A stretch of DNA of 25,993 bases from Fimenecus sp051881355 (GCA_051881355.1 JBJEPS010000014.1:1-25993); one strand, 5' to 3'. Numbered from the stretch's first letter, positions 14,650 to 22,919 are shown. Notes: a model not told the origin generated them from the letters alone. Numbers and translations: made by a program.

Positions 14650-17600
14650 ATGTCCGGATTCAGAGAACCGCTGAAAACCGCCTCAGAATACCGAAGCTTG
14701 CAATCTGCCGTCGAAAAACGACGATTGCCGCTCGGCGTTTTGGGGCTTTCGCCGATTCATAAAACACACCTGATTGATATGCTCTGCGGCAATCTATCGA
14801 AAAAAGCGCTTGTCATTTTGCCCGATGAGGCGAGCGCCACTAAGCTTGTGGCGGATTTGCAGACCTTCGGACTTTCTGCCACACTGTATCCGGAGCGTGA
14901 ATTTATTTTTAATACCGCCGCGGAAATCCGTTCCCATGAATACGAGCAAAAACGCTTGCAGGCACTTGTGGGACTTTTGTCGGATTCGGTGCAGGTGGTG
15001 GCATGCTCGGTTTCCGCCGCAATACAGCGTACCGTGCCGCCTGAAGATTTGCGCCGCCGTGCCGTTACCGTCAAAACGGGAGAGGATATAAAAATACAAG
15101 ACCTCGTTGAGGTACTTCTCGAAAACGGCTATACGCGTTGTGATATGGTCGAGGGCGTCGGACAGTTTTCTCTGCGCGGCGGGATTCTCGATTTATTTAC
15201 AACGGGCGAGGAATATCCCATTCGCATGGAATTTTTCGGTGATACGGTGGAGACAATGTCTTATTTTGATTTGCAAAGCCAGCGCCGCCATGAATGCTTG
15301 CGTGAATTTTCACTGATGCCCTCCACCGAAATTTTATTTCCGAGCGATGCGGCACTGCTTGAAAAAATCGAAGTGCTTTCCAAAACTTTAAAGGGCAAAC
15401 ATGCCGCTAAGCAGAAAGAAATGCTGTTTGCAGATATCGACCGCATAAAAAGCGGGGTGAAATTGAACTCCGCCGACAAATACCTGCCGCTTGCTTACGA
15501 AACGGAAAAGACAATTTTTGACTACGCCGATAAGAACACAATTTTGTGTGTTTGCGAAAGTGCAAATTGCAAGGAACGTGCCGCCGCGTCGCAGAAGCTT
15601 TTAAATGAGGAAATCAAGGAAATGTTGGAGGACGGCACGCTTTGCAAGGGCATAGATAAATTTTGTCTAACTTCTGTTGAGCTGTTCCGCACGTACGAGC
15701 AACACGGTGCTTTATATATGGATAATTTCGCGCGCGGCAGCTTTGACACGCCCGTGAAAGAGCTTATCACCTTTACCGCCACGCAGTTGCCCGGCTGGAA
15801 CGGCAAGTTAGATGTCCTTTTGGAGGATTTACAGCCGATTTTGCAAAAGGACGCTACTGTGGTGGTGTTCGGCGGCACGGAAAAATCCGCAAAAACCTTG
15901 GCAGAGGATTTAGAAAGCGAGGAACTGCCTGCGCTGTATTTCCCCGTTGTGCCCAACGAATTCCCGAAAGGGCGCGTGACGGTGCTTCCGGGGACGCTGT
16001 CCTACGGTTTTTCCTATCCGCATGAAAAATTCTATGTCTATACTTACGCCCGCGCCGCCGTGCAGGCGAAGCGCAAACGCCACGCAGCCTTTAAACAGGG
16101 GCAGGGCTTACATTCGCTTGATGAACTGCACAAGGGCGATTATGTCGTCCACGCCGCACACGGTATCGGCGTGTTTGACGGCATTCAAAAATTAGAGGTC
16201 GGCAAAATCACGAAAGATTATATCAAAATCCGTTACGCCAAAAGTGACGTACTGTATGTCCCTGTCACACAGCTCGATTTGGTGTCAAAATACATCGGTC
16301 CGCACGAGGAAAGCGGCAGGACGGTGAAATTAAACCGCATCGGCGGCAAGGAGTGGGAGAAAACCCGTTCCCGCGTGCGCACGGCGGTCAAGGATATGGC
16401 AGACCAGCTTATCGCCCTCTACGCCAAACGCCAAAACACCCCGGGCTACGCGTTTTCACCGGATATTGATATGCAAAGCGACTTCGAACGCCGTTTCCCG
16501 TATGACGAAACTGCCGACCAACTGCGCGCGATTGATGAAATCAAGGGCGATATGGAAAAACCTTACCCGATGGACCGCTTGCTTTGCGGCGATGTTGGCT
16601 TCGGCAAAACGGAGGTGGCATTGCGCGCGGCGTTCAAATGCGCGGCGGACGGCAAGCAGTGCGCAATTTTGGTGCCGACCACGATTTTGGCGTTGCAGCA
16701 TTATCGCACGATTTTAAACCGTTTTGAGGGGTTCCCCGTGAATACCGAGATGATTTCGCGTTTTCGCACGCCACGCCAGCAAGCGCAGATTTTAAAAGAT
16801 TTGCGTTGCGGCAATATTGATATTCTCGTCGGTACGCACCGTCTGGTATCGAAAGATGTGCAGTTTAAAGATTTAGGATTGCTGATTGTGGACGAAGAAC
16901 AGCGGTTCGGTGTGGCACAAAAAGAAAAGCTCAAAGAGCTGTTCCCGACAGTCGATGTGCTGACGCTTTCCGCAACCCCCATTCCGCGTACGCTCAATAT
17001 GGCAATGACGGGTATTCGCGATATGTCGGTGATTGAAGAAGCCCCGCAGGACCGCTACCCCGTGCAGACCTATGTTTTGGAATACGATATGGGTATTCTG
17101 TTGCAGGCGATGGAAAAGGAGCTTCGCCGCGGCGGACAGGTATATTTTTTGCATAACCGCGTGGAAACCATTGATAAGCGCGCAGCGGAAATTGCCGAAC
17201 TGCTCCCGGAAGCGCGCGTCGCCGTGGCGCACGGCAAAATGGGAGAGGAAGACCTCGGCGACATTTGGCGGCGGCTGTTGGAGGGCGAAATTGACATTCT
17301 CGTCTGCACCACGATTATCGAAACGGGTGTGGATGTGCCCAACTGCAACACACTGATTATTGAGGACGCCGACAAATTGGGGCTTGCACAGCTTCACCAA
17401 ATCCGCGGGCGCGTCGGCAGAAGTGCCCGCCGCGCAAGCGCATATTTCACCTTTACGCGCGGCAAGGAGCTTTCTGAAATCGCTAACCGCCGTCTGTCTG
17501 CTATCCGTGAATACACTGAATTCGGCTCGGGCTTTAAAATCGCGATGCGTGACCTGGAAATCCGCGGCGCGGGCAATGTTTTGGGCGCGCAACAGCACGG

Positions 17601-18120
17601 GCATATGGAAGCGGTCGGGTACGATATGTACTTACAGCTTTTGGGCGAAGCGGTAAGTGCGGAAAAGGGTGAGAAAAATCCTTTACAGCAAAAAGAGTGC
17701 TTAATTGATATGCAAATCGACGCGCATATTCCCGAAACCTATATTGACACAGTCGGGCAACGGCTTTCGGTGTATCGCCGTATTGCGGATATACGCAGTC
17801 AAGAGGATGCGGCAGATGTGCGTGACGAGCTTCGTGACCGTTACGGCGAAATCCCGCGTTCGGTCGAGGGCTTGATTGACATTTCCCTGTTGCGCAACAC
17901 CGCGTCTGCAAAAGGTATTTACGAAATCGGGCAAAAGGGGCAAAGTGTGCTGTTGTATGTGCACGAAATGGATACTTCGATGGTACTCACACTTTCGGGC
18001 GCAATGCGCGGCAGAGTTTCGGTTGCCGATTTCGGCAAAAAGCATATTGCCATAAAAATCGCCGACAACCAAATGCCGTTGGATACATTAAAAGAAGTGT
18101 TCGGATATTTAACGAATTGA
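14650..18120 (+). CDS. mfd: Transcription-repair coupling factor Mfd
   Basis: A full-length 1156-residue Mfd. It removes RNA polymerase stalled at DNA lesions and recruits UvrA. An N-terminal UvrB-like region includes GQFSLRGGILDLF (about 166-178). The RNA polymerase interaction domain begins near GDYVVHAAHGIGVFDG (496). The translocase motor has Walker A GDVGFGKTE (647-655), the DEEQ box (748-751) with RFGVAQKEKL, TLSATPIPRTLNMA and the RecG-like GRVGRS...AYF motifs. The C-terminal TRCF domain follows to the end. AGGAG (14637-14641) lies 8 nt before ATG 14650. No clear promoter was found in the repeat-rich upstream gap. Nothing is odd in the coding sequence. Glycerate kinase follows after 9 nt. 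Confidence 0.98.
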   Translation: MSGFREPLKTASEYRSLQSAVEKRRLPLGVLGLSPIHKTHLIDMLCGNLSKKALVILPDEASATKLVADLQTFGLSATLYPEREFIFNTAAEIRSHEYEQKRLQALVGLLSDSVQVVACSVSAAIQRTVPPEDLRRRAVTVKTGEDIKIQDLVEVLLENGYTRCDMVEGVGQFSLRGGILDLFTTGEEYPIRMEFFGDTVETMSYFDLQSQRRHECLREFSLMPSTEILFPSDAALLEKIEVLSKTLKGKHAAKQKEMLFADIDRIKSGVKLNSADKYLPLAYETEKTIFDYADKNTILCVCESANCKERAAASQKLLNEEIKEMLEDGTLCKGIDKFCLTSVELFRTYEQHGALYMDNFARGSFDTPVKELITFTATQLPGWNGKLDVLLEDLQPILQKDATVVVFGGTEKSAKTLAEDLESEELPALYFPVVPNEFPKGRVTVLPGTLSYGFSYPHEKFYVYTYARAAVQAKRKRHAAFKQGQGLHSLDELHKGDYVVHAAHGIGVFDGIQKLEVGKITKDYIKIRYAKSDVLYVPVTQLDLVSKYIGPHEESGRTVKLNRIGGKEWEKTRSRVRTAVKDMADQLIALYAKRQNTPGYAFSPDIDMQSDFERRFPYDETADQLRAIDEIKGDMEKPYPMDRLLCGDVGFGKTEVALRAAFKCAADGKQCAILVPTTILALQHYRTILNRFEGFPVNTEMISRFRTPRQQAQILKDLRCGNIDILVGTHRLVSKDVQFKDLGLLIVDEEQRFGVAQKEKLKELFPTVDVLTLSATPIPRTLNMAMTGIRDMSVIEEAPQDRYPVQTYVLEYDMGILLQAMEKELRRGGQVYFLHNRVETIDKRAAEIAELLPEARVAVAHGKMGEEDLGDIWRRLLEGEIDILVCTTIIETGVDVPNCNTLIIEDADKLGLAQLHQIRGRVGRSARRASAYFTFTRGKELSEIANRRLSAIREYTEFGSGFKIAMRDLEIRGAGNVLGAQQHGHMEAVGYDMYLQLLGEAVSAEKGEKNPLQQKECLIDMQIDAHIPETYIDTVGQRLSVYRRIADIRSQEDAADVRDELRDRYGEIPRSVEGLIDISLLRNTASAKGIYEIGQKGQSVLLYVHEMDTSMVLTLSGAMRGRVSVADFGKKHIAIKIADNQMPLDTLKEVFGYLTN

Positions 18121-18129
18121 GGTTTTTTA

Positions 18130-19275
18130 ATGAAAATCGTACTTGCGCCCGATGCGTTTAAAGATTGTTTGTCTGCCGAGGCGGTATGTAAGGCACTGCA
18201 AAACGGCATTTTACAAGCAAATCCCAACGCCGAGGTTCTTTGTGTGCCGCTCGCCGACGGCGGCGAGGGCACAGCGGAATGTTTTGCGGCGGCAACCGGC
18301 GGCAAGCGCATTTCCGTACAGGTGCAAAATGCCTACGGCGCCCCGATAACCGCAAAATATATCCGCTCTGCCGACCGAAACACCGCCCTTGTGGAAATGG
18401 CGCAGGCGTCAGGGATTCAGGGAATAGATAAAAATTATCTACACACGAAAAATGCCTCGACTTACGGTACGGGCGAGTTGATTTTGCATGCCGTAAAGGC
18501 GGGCGCAAGGCATATCATTGTCGGTTTGGGCGGCAGTGCCACCACCGACGGCGGTATGGGTGCGCTCGCATCACTCGGTGTGCGGTTTTTGGATATGCAC
18601 GGTGGAGAACTCCCGCCCATCGGGGCGAATATGGCAAAAGCTGCGGCAATCGAAGTTCCGAAAAATCCGTTCTTTGAGGGCAAAATCCGATTTACATATG
18701 CCTGTGATGTGCAAAATCCGTTTTACGGCGACAAAGGCGCGGCGTTTGTGTTTGCGCGCCAAAAAGGTGCAACCGAAGCGGAAATCGAAGAGCTGGACAG
18801 AGGGCTTCGCAATTTGGCGGTGCAGTATCAAGCCGCCTTTCACCGCGACATTGCAAATCTACCATCTATGGGCGCGGCAGGGGGACTTTGCGGCGGACTG
18901 TATGCCGCATGCGGCGGCACGGTGCAAAGCGGATTCGAAATGCTGGCGGATTTGACCGATTTGGAGCGAAAAATCGCCGCGGCGGATTTGGTTTTGACGG
19001 GTGAGGGCAGAACGGACCACCAAACCGTGTTCGGCAAGCTCCCCGCGCGCGTGGCATCGTATGCCGCAAAATACGGTGTGCCGTGCATGCTGATTTCAGG
19101 CGATATTTCCCCTGATTTTGACGCGACGGCGGCAGGTTTTCAAGCGACAATTCCACTCAAAACGCCCGAAATGACCGCCGATTATTCCATCGCGCACGCA
19201 AAAGAATTGTTGGAAAAAGCGGTATTTACATATTTAAAAACGCAACAATTTCCACTATACAATCGTCTGTTTTAA
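18130..19275 (+). CDS. glxK: Glycerate kinase (GlxK/GarK family)
   Basis: A 381-residue glycerate kinase of the COG1929 family, which phosphorylates D-glycerate to 2- or 3-phosphoglycerate; the family mostly gives 2-phosphoglycerate. Conserved segments: APDAFKDCLSA (6-16), LADGGEGT (41-48), GLGGSATTDGGMG (132-144), MGAAGGLCGGL and TGEGRTDHQT. It starts 9 nt after the mfd stop with weak TGAGG upstream, so it is probably cotranscribed with mfd although the functions are unrelated. The C-terminal end is a little longer than the core family ending, with a YLKTQQFPLYNRLF tail. Confidence 0.95.
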   Translation: MKIVLAPDAFKDCLSAEAVCKALQNGILQANPNAEVLCVPLADGGEGTAECFAAATGGKRISVQVQNAYGAPITAKYIRSADRNTALVEMAQASGIQGIDKNYLHTKNASTYGTGELILHAVKAGARHIIVGLGGSATTDGGMGALASLGVRFLDMHGGELPPIGANMAKAAAIEVPKNPFFEGKIRFTYACDVQNPFYGDKGAAFVFARQKGATEAEIEELDRGLRNLAVQYQAAFHRDIANLPSMGAAGGLCGGLYAACGGTVQSGFEMLADLTDLERKIAAADLVLTGEGRTDHQTVFGKLPARVASYAAKYGVPCMLISGDISPDFDATAAGFQATIPLKTPEMTADYSIAHAKELLEKAVFTYLKTQQFPLYNRLF

Positions 19276-19331
19276 TCGAATGTATAGGTTTAATTCGTAT
19301 GGGTCGGTGAGATTTTCCTGTTCGGGGAAAT

Positions 19332-19371
19332 GTCGCGTAGCGACAAAGGGGTAATGGCGTAGCCGTAACCT
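19332..19371. repeat. GTA-triloop hairpins (family C)
   Basis: TGTCGC-GTA-GCGACA (19332-19346) is a perfect 6-bp hairpin with a GTA loop, followed by GGTAATGGC-GTA-GCCGTAACC (19351-19371) with the same loop. Similar GTA/TAC-loop hairpins appear at 22787-22805 and 22863-22876. They sit in the 377-nt gap between glycerate kinase and tRNA-Thr, in which I see no gene. Confidence 0.5.
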
Positions 19372-19404
19372 CGACGACTCGCCGGAGAGTACAGCTATTT
19401 CTCA

Positions 19405-19485
19405 CGGGCGAACGCAGTTCGCCCCTACGCACAAACTGAAAATGCGCGAAACGAGATTCTTCGGCTTACGCTTCAGAATGACAAG
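19405..19485. repeat. Family B palindrome followed by a family A right arm
   Basis: CGGGCGAACGCAGTTCGCCC followed by CTACG (19405-19429) is a family B copy with a near-perfect palindromic core. GAGATTCTTCGGCTTACGCT to GAATGACAAG (19453-19485) is a family A right arm without a matching left arm. A further inverted repeat, GCGGCAG/CTGCCGC (19494-19516), lies just after. Confidence 0.6.
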
Positions 19486-19570
19486 TACCGCGAGCGGCAG
19501 GGGTCGTCTCTGCCGCAATCAAGTGCACGAAAACGCGCGCAACAAAAATTCCTCCAATCGAAAAAAACTC

Positions 19571-19599
19571 TTGCAATCTGCGTGGAACTCATATATAAT
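19571..19599 (+). promoter_or_regulatory. Promoter of tRNA-Thr
   Basis: TTGCAA (19571-19576) and a perfect TATAAT (19594-19599) are separated by 17 nt. Transcription would start near 19606, 47 nt upstream of the mature tRNA 5' end. Confidence 0.75.
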
Positions 19600-19652
19600 A
19601 TAAGGGCTGTGAGCGCAACTGTATGAAACGGCGCCTCGGTAAAATTTTATAG

Positions 19653-19728
19653 GCTACTGTGGCTCAGTTGGTAGAGCAGCTGATTCGTAATCAGCAGGTC
19701 GGCGGTTCGAGTCCGCCCAGTAGCTCCA
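19653..19728 (+). tRNA. tRNA-Thr (anticodon CGU)
   Basis: A complete 76-nt cloverleaf with encoded CCA. The acceptor stem is GCTACTG (19653-19659) with CAGTAGC (19718-19724). D-arm GCTC...GAGC. The anticodon stem GCTGA/TCAGC encloses loop TTCGTAA, giving anticodon CGT at 19686-19688, which reads ACG (threonine). The T-arm GGCGG-TTCGAGT-CCGCC is canonical. It has its own promoter and terminator and is a single-tRNA transcript. Confidence 0.96.
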
Positions 19729-19763
19729 AACGCGGTTCGGCTTCTTGCCGAGCCGCGTTTTTT
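19729..19763 (+). terminator. Terminator of tRNA-Thr
   Basis: ACGCGGTTCGGC (19730-19741) pairs with GCCGAGCCGCGT (19747-19758), 12 bp with one G-T pair and a 5-nt loop, followed by T6. The 3' half plus the next five bases (19746-19768) recurs almost exactly at 20713-20735. Confidence 0.9.
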
Positions 19764-19820
19764 GTGGTAAGATAATTACATACATTACTCGAATACAAAA
19801 GGAAAAAACAGGGGATATAC

Positions 19821-20705
19821 ATGGAAAAAGTGATTATGCGTCTTGTGGAAGATAAATTGCATTGCAAGGCGTTGGATATATCGAGTATCGGCAAGGGTGC
19901 AAGTGGAAGTGTATATAAAGTTATACTCGATACCGCCCCATACTGTATTGCTGTGAAAACAAGTGCTTATCCTGAGCTTATGTTTGAAGAATATAATCGA
20001 ATTGAATTCATATCAAGCAAGGTCGATTGCAAATTGCCGAAGCTGTATTTTGTGGAAGAGTTTGACGGCAAAGGCTTTCTTGGAATGGAAGTGATTGTGG
20101 GCGTTGAAGCAAGTGCAAAGGCACTATTCTTTAAGAGAAACAAGAAAAAGCTTGCAAATGAAATCGTTGACAATTTGATTAAAATCCATACTGTGCATAA
20201 CGATAAGTATGGTCCTATTGACAATGCTGTTTATAATTCTTGGTATGAATATTACAGTGCGTTTGCAAAGGAAATCGTGGATTTCACGAATCAATCCGAG
20301 GTTTCCGACAGAGTCAAAAAAGCAGTGAATTTGGCTTATGAAAAACTATATGAAGTCATCGGCGATGACAGCGGTAATGCTACTCTGACACACGGGGATT
20401 ATTGGTTGCCAAATTTTATTATCGATACAAAAAGCATGTCATTGAAAGGTGTTATTGACCCTTTTAATGTTATGTGGGCAGAACCGGAATACGAATTGTT
20501 TACCCTCACGGTTGGCTATGGTAGCAACTTACACCTATATGACATATACAAAAGCAAGGTAGAAACATCAAAAAATTGCGATATAAAAGTTGAATTGTAC
20601 GCATTATTTAATGAACTTTTATGGTATAAAACGCTTGGCAAAGTCGGTTTTGGTTATTTAGAATATAGAAGCAGAAGATTACTAAAGCAATTACGTCATA
20701 TTTAG
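19821..20705 (+). CDS. Phosphotransferase of the aminoglycoside/fructosamine kinase fold
   Basis: A 294-residue kinase of the APH superfamily. ISSIGKGASGSVYKV (about 21-35) is the nucleotide loop and AVKTS carries the likely ATP-binding lysine. The catalytic loop LTHGDYWLPNFI gives H191, D193 and N198, and the metal-binding aspartate is D213 in GVIDPFN. The C-terminal lobe resembles fructosamine/choline-kinase-type enzymes more than true aminoglycoside kinases, so a small-molecule or sugar substrate is at least as likely as an antibiotic. The coding sequence is visibly richer in A and T than its neighbours and is bracketed by copies of the tRNA-Thr terminator, both signs of horizontal acquisition. 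GGGG lies 6 nt before ATG 19821. Confidence 0.82.
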   Translation: MEKVIMRLVEDKLHCKALDISSIGKGASGSVYKVILDTAPYCIAVKTSAYPELMFEEYNRIEFISSKVDCKLPKLYFVEEFDGKGFLGMEVIVGVEASAKALFFKRNKKKLANEIVDNLIKIHTVHNDKYGPIDNAVYNSWYEYYSAFAKEIVDFTNQSEVSDRVKKAVNLAYEKLYEVIGDDSGNATLTHGDYWLPNFIIDTKSMSLKGVIDPFNVMWAEPEYELFTLTVGYGSNLHLYDIYKSKVETSKNCDIKVELYALFNELLWYKTLGKVGFGYLEYRSRRLLKQLRHI

Positions 20706-20712
20706 GTGTTTT

Positions 20713-20735
20713 TGCTGAGCCGCGTTTTTTGTGGT
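20713..20735 (+). repeat. Direct repeat of the tRNA-Thr terminator 3' half
   Basis: The 23 nt at 20713-20735 (core GAGCCGCGTTTTTTGTGGT) equal 19746-19768 at 22 of 23 positions; only 19749/20716 differ (C/T). The two copies bracket the AT-rich kinase gene 19821-20705 and are 967 nt apart. Without its 5' arm this copy cannot form the terminator hairpin. Confidence 0.8.
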
Positions 20736-20779
20736 TTGATGACCGTGCAAATCTATTTTAGTTGTATGGGAGTAAATAA

Positions 20780-21580
20780 ATGACACAATATCCTACCTTT
20801 CCAAAGAGCATTGCGAAAAAAATCAAAGGGAAAAACTTGACTTTGGATACCCTTGGTGAATCCGACTCGAGCGTGTATATTTTAGATGAAGTTGTTCTGA
20901 AAATTGCAAAAACGGGCGATAATGCTGACCGTGAGGCATATGCTTTGCAGTGGCTTGGAGGCAAACTGCCCGTGCCGCAGGTGCTTGCCTTCGCGCAAGA
21001 AAACGGGTTCAATTATTTACTGATGTCGAAAATGCACGGCACAATGGCTTGTGATGTACTCGACGACGATATCATTGACACCGCAGTTACCGCCCTTGCG
21101 GACGGCTTAAAACAGTTGTGGCGTGTAGATATTTCCGCTTGTCCGCTGAACAGTCGTTTAAATAAAAGGCTGACGCAGGCAAAAGACAATATCGAAAACG
21201 GATTCGTCGATACGGAAGACTTTGAGCCGGATACTCTCGGCGAAAACGGTTTTGCAGATTTAGACGCATTATACGATTTTTTGAAAACACATCGGCCACC
21301 GGAGGACTTGGTTTTCACCCACGGAGATTACTGTCTGCCGAATATATTTACGGAAAACGGCAAAACAGTCGGATTTATTGATTTGGGTAAGGCTGGCATT
21401 GCGGATCGCTGGCAGGATATAGCCCTTTGTGTGCGTTCTTTGCAATACAATTTGTGTGACTTGTGCGGCAAGCCATACGATGTGTTTTTGAAAGCGAAAA
21501 ATCGACTTTACAACCTTTTGGATATTGAAGAAGATGCGGAAAAACTGCGGTATTATATTTTGTTAGACGAATTGTTTTAG
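20780..21580 (+). CDS. APH(3')-like aminoglycoside phosphotransferase
   Basis: A 266-residue kinase closely patterned on aminoglycoside 3'-phosphotransferases. It has VYILDEVVLKIAKT with the ATP lysine, LGGKLPVPQVLAF (compare LEGKLPVPKVLHF in APH(3')-IIIa), and the catalytic loop VFTHGDYCLPNIF with H181, D183 and N188. GFIDLGKAGIADRWQDIALC follows with metal-binding D201, and the C terminus YYILLDELF is, as I recall it, identical to that of APH(3')-IIIa. The length matches (264 in APH(3')-IIIa). These enzymes inactivate kanamycin/neomycin-type drugs by ATP-dependent phosphorylation. Whether it confers resistance is unknown; it may be a chromosomal relative. GGGAG (20768-20772) precedes ATG 20780 by 7 nt. 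No mobile-element gene is adjacent, but a duplicated tRNA terminator lies just upstream. Confidence 0.9.
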   Translation: MTQYPTFPKSIAKKIKGKNLTLDTLGESDSSVYILDEVVLKIAKTGDNADREAYALQWLGGKLPVPQVLAFAQENGFNYLLMSKMHGTMACDVLDDDIIDTAVTALADGLKQLWRVDISACPLNSRLNKRLTQAKDNIENGFVDTEDFEPDTLGENGFADLDALYDFLKTHRPPEDLVFTHGDYCLPNIFTENGKTVGFIDLGKAGIADRWQDIALCVRSLQYNLCDLCGKPYDVFLKAKNRLYNLLDIEEDAEKLRYYILLDELF

Positions 21581-21626
21581 AGAATACAATCATTGAAAAC
21601 AAATTAGATAAAAGTAGGTGAGTATT

Positions 21627-22589
21627 TTGGAAAAATTTCGCTGGGCGTATATCGGCAGCGGCAGCATTGCCCATTCCACGGCACGAGATATAATAAAAGG
21701 CGACCACCGCATTGTATCTGTTTACAGCCGCAATTTTGAAAAGGCAAAGAAATTTGCCCAAGAATACGGCGCACAGGCGTTTGCCGATTTTGAAAGCGCC
21801 GTCAACCGTGACGATGTAGACGCGGTGTATATCGCCACGCCGCACACCGCCCATGTGGACTATGCCGTGCGTGCAATGGAATTCGGCAAACCTGTGCTGT
21901 GCGAAAAGCCTGTGGGCGTTTGTGTGCAAGATGTGCATACACTCGTGGAAACGGCGAAACGCACGAACACCTATTTTTGCGAGGCGATGTGGACTTGGTT
22001 TTCCGATGTGGCGCGGACGGTGAAAGATTGGGTGCAAAGCGGCGAGATAGGCGAAATACGAGATGTGGTCATTCATTACGCATTTCCCGGCATTTTGATG
22101 CCGAAAACCTCGCGTGTATTGATGCCTGAAACCGCAGGCGGCGCGCTGTTGGATATCGGGATTTATCCGATTACCTATTGCTATAATCTGTTCGGCGTGC
22201 CAAAAGAAATAAAATGCACGGGAAAAATCAAAAACGGTATAGACATAGGAGAAACCGTAACACTTTTCTATGACGGTTTTCAATGTACGCTCAAAATGTC
22301 GCTTTGTTCTTTGCGGGAGGACTGCAAAATTGTCGGCGGTAAAGGGGAAATCCGTCTGCCCGTGTTTTTTCATATGGCGTCAAAAGCGATTTTGCAAACC
22401 GAAAACGGCAAGCAAGTTTTTCGCGGCAAGACCGATTATTTGACGGAATTTACCCGCGTTGCAGAGGAAATCCGCCGGGGCAAAACCGAATCCGATTTTA
22501 TTCCGTTTGATGCCACCGCCGCCTGTATGCAAATATTGGACGGATGCCGCAGGCAAATGGGGCTTAAATATCCGTTTGAAAAATCGTAG
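21627..22589 (+). CDS. Gfo/Idh/MocA-family oxidoreductase
   Basis: A 320-residue NAD(P)-dependent dehydrogenase-like protein. The N-terminal Rossmann fold begins WAYIGSGSIAHSTARDI; DAVYIATPHTAHVDYAVRAM and the family lysine motif CEKPVG follow at about 97. The C-terminal domain has GGALLDIGIYPITYCYNLFG. These enzymes oxidise or reduce sugars, inositols or trans-dihydrodiols; the substrate here is unknown. The start is uncertain: TTG 21627 has AGGTGAG (21616-21622) at suitable distance, while GTG 21618 in the same frame would add three residues with a poorer site. It starts 46 nt after the APH(3')-like gene and ends in a terminator overlapping its stop codon. Confidence 0.9.
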   Translation: MEKFRWAYIGSGSIAHSTARDIIKGDHRIVSVYSRNFEKAKKFAQEYGAQAFADFESAVNRDDVDAVYIATPHTAHVDYAVRAMEFGKPVLCEKPVGVCVQDVHTLVETAKRTNTYFCEAMWTWFSDVARTVKDWVQSGEIGEIRDVVIHYAFPGILMPKTSRVLMPETAGGALLDIGIYPITYCYNLFGVPKEIKCTGKIKNGIDIGETVTLFYDGFQCTLKMSLCSLREDCKIVGGKGEIRLPVFFHMASKAILQTENGKQVFRGKTDYLTEFTRVAEEIRRGKTESDFIPFDATAACMQILDGCRRQMGLKYPFEKS

Positions 22590-22616
22590 TGCAGGCTTCA
22601 ATTGCCTGCACTTTTT
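22589..22616 (+). terminator. Intrinsic terminator after the Gfo/Idh/MocA gene
   Basis: GTGCAGGC (22589-22596) pairs with GCCTGCAC (22604-22611) around a 7-nt loop, followed by T5 and further T-rich sequence. The stem begins with the last base of the stop codon. Confidence 0.92.
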
Positions 22617-22617
22617 G

Positions 22618-22698
22618 TTTTGCTGAGGGGCAGACGAAACATCTCTGTTCTATGAAAATGCATTTTTGCGTTTCTTCGCCTTACTCGGGATGAGAAAT
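22618..22698. repeat. Degenerate family A repeat
   Basis: A weak left arm (GCTGAGGGGCAGACGAAACA to TCTC, 22622-22645) and a right arm (GTTTCTTCGCCTTACTCGGG to ATGAGAAAT, 22670-22698) align to family A with many changes. It is the most decayed copy in the window. Confidence 0.45.
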
Positions 22699-22716
22699 TT
22701 TAATTTGTATAACAAA

Positions 22717-22770
22717 CGTAGGGGCGGGTTTCCACGCCCGCCCGTTTCCGCCCCCGCCCGTTTCCGCCCC
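22717..22770. repeat. Family B palindrome with a 16-nt tandem duplication
   Basis: CGTAGGGGCGGGTTTCCACG to CCCGCC (22717-22742) is a family B copy whose core is the reverse complement of the one at 14398-14427. It runs into two tandem copies of the 16-nt unit CGCCCGTTTCCGCCCC (22739-22770), probably slippage at the C-rich end of the element. Confidence 0.6.
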
Positions 22771-22772
22771 CG

Positions 22773-22876
22773 CCGAGAGGGGCTGGCAAATGCGTAGCAT
22801 TTGTCTGGGGGAGAGATGTTTCCGTTCTTCTCCCTCCGTCTGGGAGGGAGGAATAAAGGAATGCGGCTACGCCGGT
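22773..22876. repeat. Composite family C element with GTA-loop hairpins
   Basis: CAAATGC-GTA-GCATTTG (22787-22803) lies between GAGAGGGGCTGG and TCTGGGGGAGAG. Then come CTCCCTCCGTCTGGGAGGGAGG (imperfect inverted repeat, about 22831-22852) and CGGC-TAC-GCCG (22865-22875). The arrangement resembles intergenic elements often seen in gut Clostridia. No gene is visible between 22617 and 22919. Confidence 0.5.
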
Positions 22877-22919
22877 AATCTTAATTTAAATTTATACTTC
22901 ACACACGCTGTGCGGGGCG

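Noticed and set aside
16873..17604. 243-codon minus-strand open frame inside mfd
   Set aside because: The plus-strand frame carries unmistakable Mfd motifs throughout; the antisense translation has no family features.
21375..22373. 332-codon minus-strand open frame
   Set aside because: It is antisense to the Gfo/Idh/MocA oxidoreductase and the end of the APH(3')-like gene; Cys/His-rich translation without family motifs.
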